A DNA stretch of 5,674 nucleotides from Thermodesulfobacteriota bacterium (GTDB taxonomy: Bacteria > Desulfobacterota > Desulfomonilia > Desulfomonilales > Desulfomonilaceae): the NCBI GenBank assembly GCA_030837305.1, contig JAUPKT010000475.1:1-5674 (forward strand). The letters run 5' to 3'. Positions 5,377-5,674 of this stretch are shown here, piece by piece. The notes under the pieces are model-generated. The model ran no database searches, was not told where the DNA came from, and saw only the letters and a program-made list of their open reading frames with translations. Made by a program: the position numbers and the translations under genes. Position 1 is the stretch's first letter. Each line of letters starts with the position of its first letter.

Positions 5377-5674
5377 ATAGATCCACGGGGGGACTTCGCT
5401 AAACGACAAGAAAGGCTTCTGGGAAGGATCTGCCAATTTGTTTTTTCGTCCACAGAGGCTCGACTTCCACACATTGGGATAAACAGCTTTCCTCTGTGAG
5501 CACTCATTCTCCCCGCAATTTCATTGGCCGGCAAAATAAAACTTCGGCAACCAGTGCCTTGAATTACAAAATACCACCCTCAAGATCGTGGCTTCGTCAG
5601 GTTCACCTGACGAATAAGAACGCCGGCCCGAGGTTAGAAAAGCGAACAGCTTTTGCCATCAATGCAGCAAAATT
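5377..5674. other. Non-coding stretch upstream of the lipoprotein gene
   Basis: About 300 bases without a gene I can support. On the minus strand it should contain the promoter of the lipoprotein gene, but I see no convincing -35/-10 pair; TGTAAT in the reverse complement near 5566-5571 resembles a -10 box without a matching -35. It holds one strong inverted repeat (5593-5614). Two weak frames run off the right edge, a plus-strand one from GTG-5496 and a minus-strand one stopping at 5603. Neither has a ribosome site or a recognisable protein sequence. Confidence 0.5.
5593..5614. repeat. Perfect 9-bp inverted repeat with 4-base loop
   Basis: TTCGTCAGG and CCTGACGAA are exact inverted arms separated by TTCA. 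Neither strand has a run of T after the stem, so it is not a typical intrinsic terminator. It could be an operator dyad about 220 bases upstream of the lipoprotein start, or an RNA hairpin at the end of a minus-strand gene from beyond the window. Confidence 0.6.

Noticed and set aside
5164..5499. Plus-strand 111-aa frame opposite the lipoprotein gene
   Set aside because: Antisense shadow of the lipoprotein gene, which has a signal peptide, lipobox and fold-like pattern on the other strand.
5545..5560. Sigma-54-like GGCAC/TTGC elements on the minus strand upstream of the lipoprotein gene
   Set aside because: The GG and GC dinucleotides are 8 bases apart instead of the required 10.

Overview
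The window reads as a chromosomal housekeeping region from a Gram-negative bacterium, most likely a member of the Desulfobacterota (former Deltaproteobacteria). Three things point there. DksA is a short form (124 aa), close to what I recall of deltaproteobacterial DksA. A DUF4416 protein sits directly beside YicC, a pairing I associate with that group. KdsD and a LolA-like lipoprotein imply an LPS-bearing outer membrane. GC content looks moderate. I see no rRNA, tRNA, CRISPR array, insertion sequence, integrase or phage gene, and no sign of a defence or other accessory system.

Layout. Position 1 to 989 (+) is the arabinose-5-phosphate isomerase gene kdsD; its first codons lie just left of the window. 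A 136-base gap leads to dksA (1126-1500), with a strong ribosome binding site. About 100 bases later a tightly packed plus-strand cluster begins: the DUF4416 gene (TTG start, 1601-2146), yicC (2107-3018, overlapping it), rpoZ (3036-3287), rlmB (TTG start overlapping the rpoZ stop, 3284-4057) and an unrecognised 129-aa gene (4063-4452). A 59-residue hydrophobic mini-protein (4500-4679) may close the run. A convergent minus-strand gene for a LolA/LolB-like lipoprotein (5376-4714) follows. The last ~300 bases hold no gene I can support, but carry a perfect 9-bp inverted repeat.

How the genes work together. The core theme is transcription and RNA metabolism. DksA and the omega subunit are the two accessory factors that make the two known ppGpp sites on RNA polymerase, and both proteins keep the contact residues known from E. 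coli. YicC is an endoribonuclease family and RlmB methylates 23S rRNA. KdsD and the lipoprotein belong to the envelope and flank this core. The commonest yicC neighbourhood I know has remA (DUF370) and gmk between yicC and rpoZ; both are absent here. The least explained parts are DUF4416, the 129-aa gene, the 59-aa membrane protein with its overlapping short upstream frame, and the right-hand non-coding stretch. I found no convincing evidence of a new multi-gene system.
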